Shown one piece after another: positions 62,511 through 64,000 of a stretch of DNA of 64,000 bases. The notes under the pieces are model-generated. The model had not been told where the DNA came from. It saw nothing but the letters and a program-made list of their open reading frames with translations, and made no database searches. Source of the stretch: Fibrobacter sp. UWB4 (GTDB taxonomy: Bacteria > Fibrobacterota > Fibrobacteria > Fibrobacterales > Fibrobacteraceae); the NCBI RefSeq assembly GCF_002210345.1, contig NZ_MWQI01000002.1:186001-250000 (forward strand), given 5' to 3'. Numbering within the stretch: position 1 is the stretch's first letter; each line of letters begins with the position of its first letter. Position numbers and translations under genes: made by a program.

Positions 62511-64000
62511 TCAGTCGTTATATCTCATATTCGTTATGTCCGATATGGTAACGATGTATTTTTGAGAGCCTTCGTAAAGTACTCGTCCACGAACAAATTT
62601 AATCTGCCCATTCTCGAGCTTTAGCGATTTGCCATACGGTTCTCCCGAAGCACTATACAGCTTTGCACGTTCCAAGAATTCTTCCGCAGAGCAAAGCGGT
62701 ATCTGGAAAAGCTTACAAAGGTTGTCCATAGAATTCGTAATCGTTCTCTGGACATACATAGGTTTTCCATCAACACAGGAAAGGCTCAATATTCTATCGT
62801 AATTGCCATCGATATAGATAATCTGGTCATACAGATTCAAAACAACAGCATCCGTCAATTCCTTATAGGCTTCGACATCGGTATCGTTTTCATTCTGGAG
62901 TTTCAGAATGACATCGCCTGTATCTGGATCTGCCATCATATCAAACGTGGACTTGATGGAGAACCATCCATTTTTAAAATTATAGCTCAAATTGAGCGGC
63001 GGAACAGGCCGCTTATTCACATAGTCAAGAATCAATTTTTCACGAGTGTAATCTGACACCTTTTGGACATTTACACAATCCTTTGACATAAGCCCTGTCA
63101 AATAATTGTAATGGACATCGTAAGTATAATTACCAGAAAAGCCTTCCGGAATATACGTTATGCCTTCCATTCTCAACACTGGAGAATTCTTCGTGAGGTT
63201 CCAGAACAGGAATGCCTTGTAACCCGGTTCATAAGACTTGGTATGCGAAGCTTCACCAGAAGACATGAACAATTTGAAAGCATTCTTTCGGCCAAAATAA
63301 TTCTTTAGGGCCATATCGTCTTCGGAGACAAATACTGATAAAATACGTCCATACGGAGTATCTCTATAGAATCTGCCCACATGATAAATCCGCTTAACAA
63401 CACCTTTCTTCGTCTTAATACGATATGTTGTCTGAGTCGGCATAGAGCTACCACTGCGGAAAAGCGTTTCAAGCTTTTCATCGACTCGCGCATAGTCTTC
63501 AGGGAGAACTGCACCTTCAAATTTATGCCCTGTCAACGCACGGAAATCATCCTCGTTATCGCAATCAAAAATTTCGAGCGCCTGCCCATTGACATAAAGA
63601 ATGTCTCCGCTTACGGCTTCCAAAAGAACAACTCCGCCAGGAACATATTCCATATAGTTCAAAGCAAGCTGGTGGAGCAGCTCTGTATTCTTGATGGCAC
63701 CATCAATTTTAGACTTGACCTGCTCCTTGTTTTTTATAGGCGTATGAATAAACTGATAAGCACCCAAACGGACACTTTCTTTCGCCAGTTCCATATTATC
63801 CGTCATCACCACAAACGGCATCTGGAATTCTCGCTTCTCGCCTCTAAATTTTTGAATAATCTTGAAGCCATCAATTTTCGGAAGAGCGGCATCAATCAGG
63901 GCAAGCGAGATTTTGTTACCGTACTCCAGCAAAATATTGAGGACCTGTTCACCATCATTAGCCAGCATCACGTTGTAATCCGGCCTCAAGATTTCTTCTA
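62511..64000 (-). CDS. Response regulator receiver-PAS signalling protein, 5' end cut by window edge
   Basis: Frame open to base 64000, so the N-terminus (first receiver strand with its acidic pair) is outside. What remains starts EEILRPDYNVMLANDGEQVLNILLEYGNKISLALIDAALPKIDGFKIIQKF, with the phospho-acceptor Asp in ALIDAALP, FVVMTDN and the Lys of THTPIKNK-like FIHTPIKNKEQV. A PAS domain (~100-230, GVVLLEAVSGDILYVNGQALEIF, YHVGRFY) and a second PAS-like region to the end follow. No output domain (GGDEF, kinase, HTH) is seen, so it may act by protein contact. It converges with the GGDEF gene. Confidence 0.85.
   Translation of the reverse strand, partial: EEILRPDYNVMLANDGEQVLNILLEYGNKISLALIDAALPKIDGFKIIQKFRGEKREFQMPFVVMTDNMELAKESVRLGAYQFIHTPIKNKEQVKSKIDGAIKNTELLHQLALNYMEYVPGGVVLLEAVSGDILYVNGQALEIFDCDNEDDFRALTGHKFEGAVLPEDYARVDEKLETLFRSGSSMPTQTTYRIKTKKGVVKRIYHVGRFYRDTPYGRILSVFVSEDDMALKNYFGRKNAFKLFMSSGEASHTKSYEPGYKAFLFWNLTKNSPVLRMEGITYIPEGFSGNYTYDVHYNYLTGLMSKDCVNVQKVSDYTREKLILDYVNKRPVPPLNLSYNFKNGWFSIKSTFDMMADPDTGDVILKLQNENDTDVEAYKELTDAVVLNLYDQIIYIDGNYDRILSLSCVDGKPMYVQRTITNSMDNLCKLFQIPLCSAEEFLERAKLYSASGEPYGKSLKLENGQIKFVRGRVLYEGSQKYIVTISDITNMRYND

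Overview
The window looks like a chromosome segment of a Fibrobacter-type bacterium (Fibrobacterota, FCB group). The evidence is a set of secreted plant-wall enzymes and lipoproteins with long Ser-rich linkers, C-terminal domains resembling type IX secretion sorting tails, GLUG-repeat surface proteins, carboxynorspermidine decarboxylase and Rho with a long disordered N-terminus. No phage, plasmid, CRISPR array or complete insertion sequence is visible. The genus call is inference from gene content only.

Layout. 1-4.3 kb: pectin (rhamnogalacturonan) genes, a PL11 lyase followed by an SGNH acetylesterase cut by the left edge. 4.5-6.1 kb: YihY-like membrane protein coupled to a small outer-membrane-type protein. 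6.2-12.1 kb: a PD-(D/E)XK Rpn/transposase-like nuclease, a lipoprotein and a large alpha/beta hydrolase gene broken by a homopolymer frameshift and an in-frame TGA. 12.4-17.8 kb: a short UvrA paralogue, a GH18 enzyme, and a Fur-family regulator with a COG0523 metallochaperone behind an operator. 17.8-26.6 kb: GH53 galactanase, a methyltransferase, ung, a CDF transporter, a DUF4321-like gene coupled to gatA, an expansin-like lipoprotein and another lipoprotein. 26.7-33.2 kb: guaB, an isochorismatase-fold hydrolase under a twin-operator promoter, an LPP20-like/TlpA-like/pth operon, tRNA-Gln with rplY, and ispE. 33.4-49.4 kb: ftsK, a CHASE2 adenylate cyclase, folK-deoxynucleoside kinase-panC, rho, proC, a sigma-54 activator, and a FecCD permease/ATPase/TraB block. 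49.5-64 kb: nspC, two GLUG paralogues, tsaE, sufE, a geranylgeranyl-reductase-like flavoprotein, a pentapeptide-repeat protein, radA, a GGDEF protein and a REC-PAS protein cut by the right edge.

How the genes work together. The acetylesterase, PL11 lyase, GH53 galactanase and expansin-like protein would strip rhamnogalacturonan-I backbone, its acetyl groups and galactan side chains and loosen the wall. The Fur-family regulator and GTPase form a likely metal-starvation unit. Most other genes are housekeeping.

Between genes the window is unusually rich in structure. (i) Degenerate arrays with a strict 7-bp period occur at eleven places, three of them as convergent hairpin-forming pairs and one inside the UvrA-like reading frame. 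(ii) A set of promoters has its -10 box 5-10 nt before the start codon, which predicts leaderless or near-leaderless mRNAs; four of them also have a TTG-type -35 exactly 17 bp upstream. (iii) REP-like palindromes based on TTGTCATnCC recur. (iv) Two clear operator designs are seen: twin 16-bp palindromes 32 bp apart before the isochorismatase-fold gene, and a 23-bp perfect palindrome before radA.
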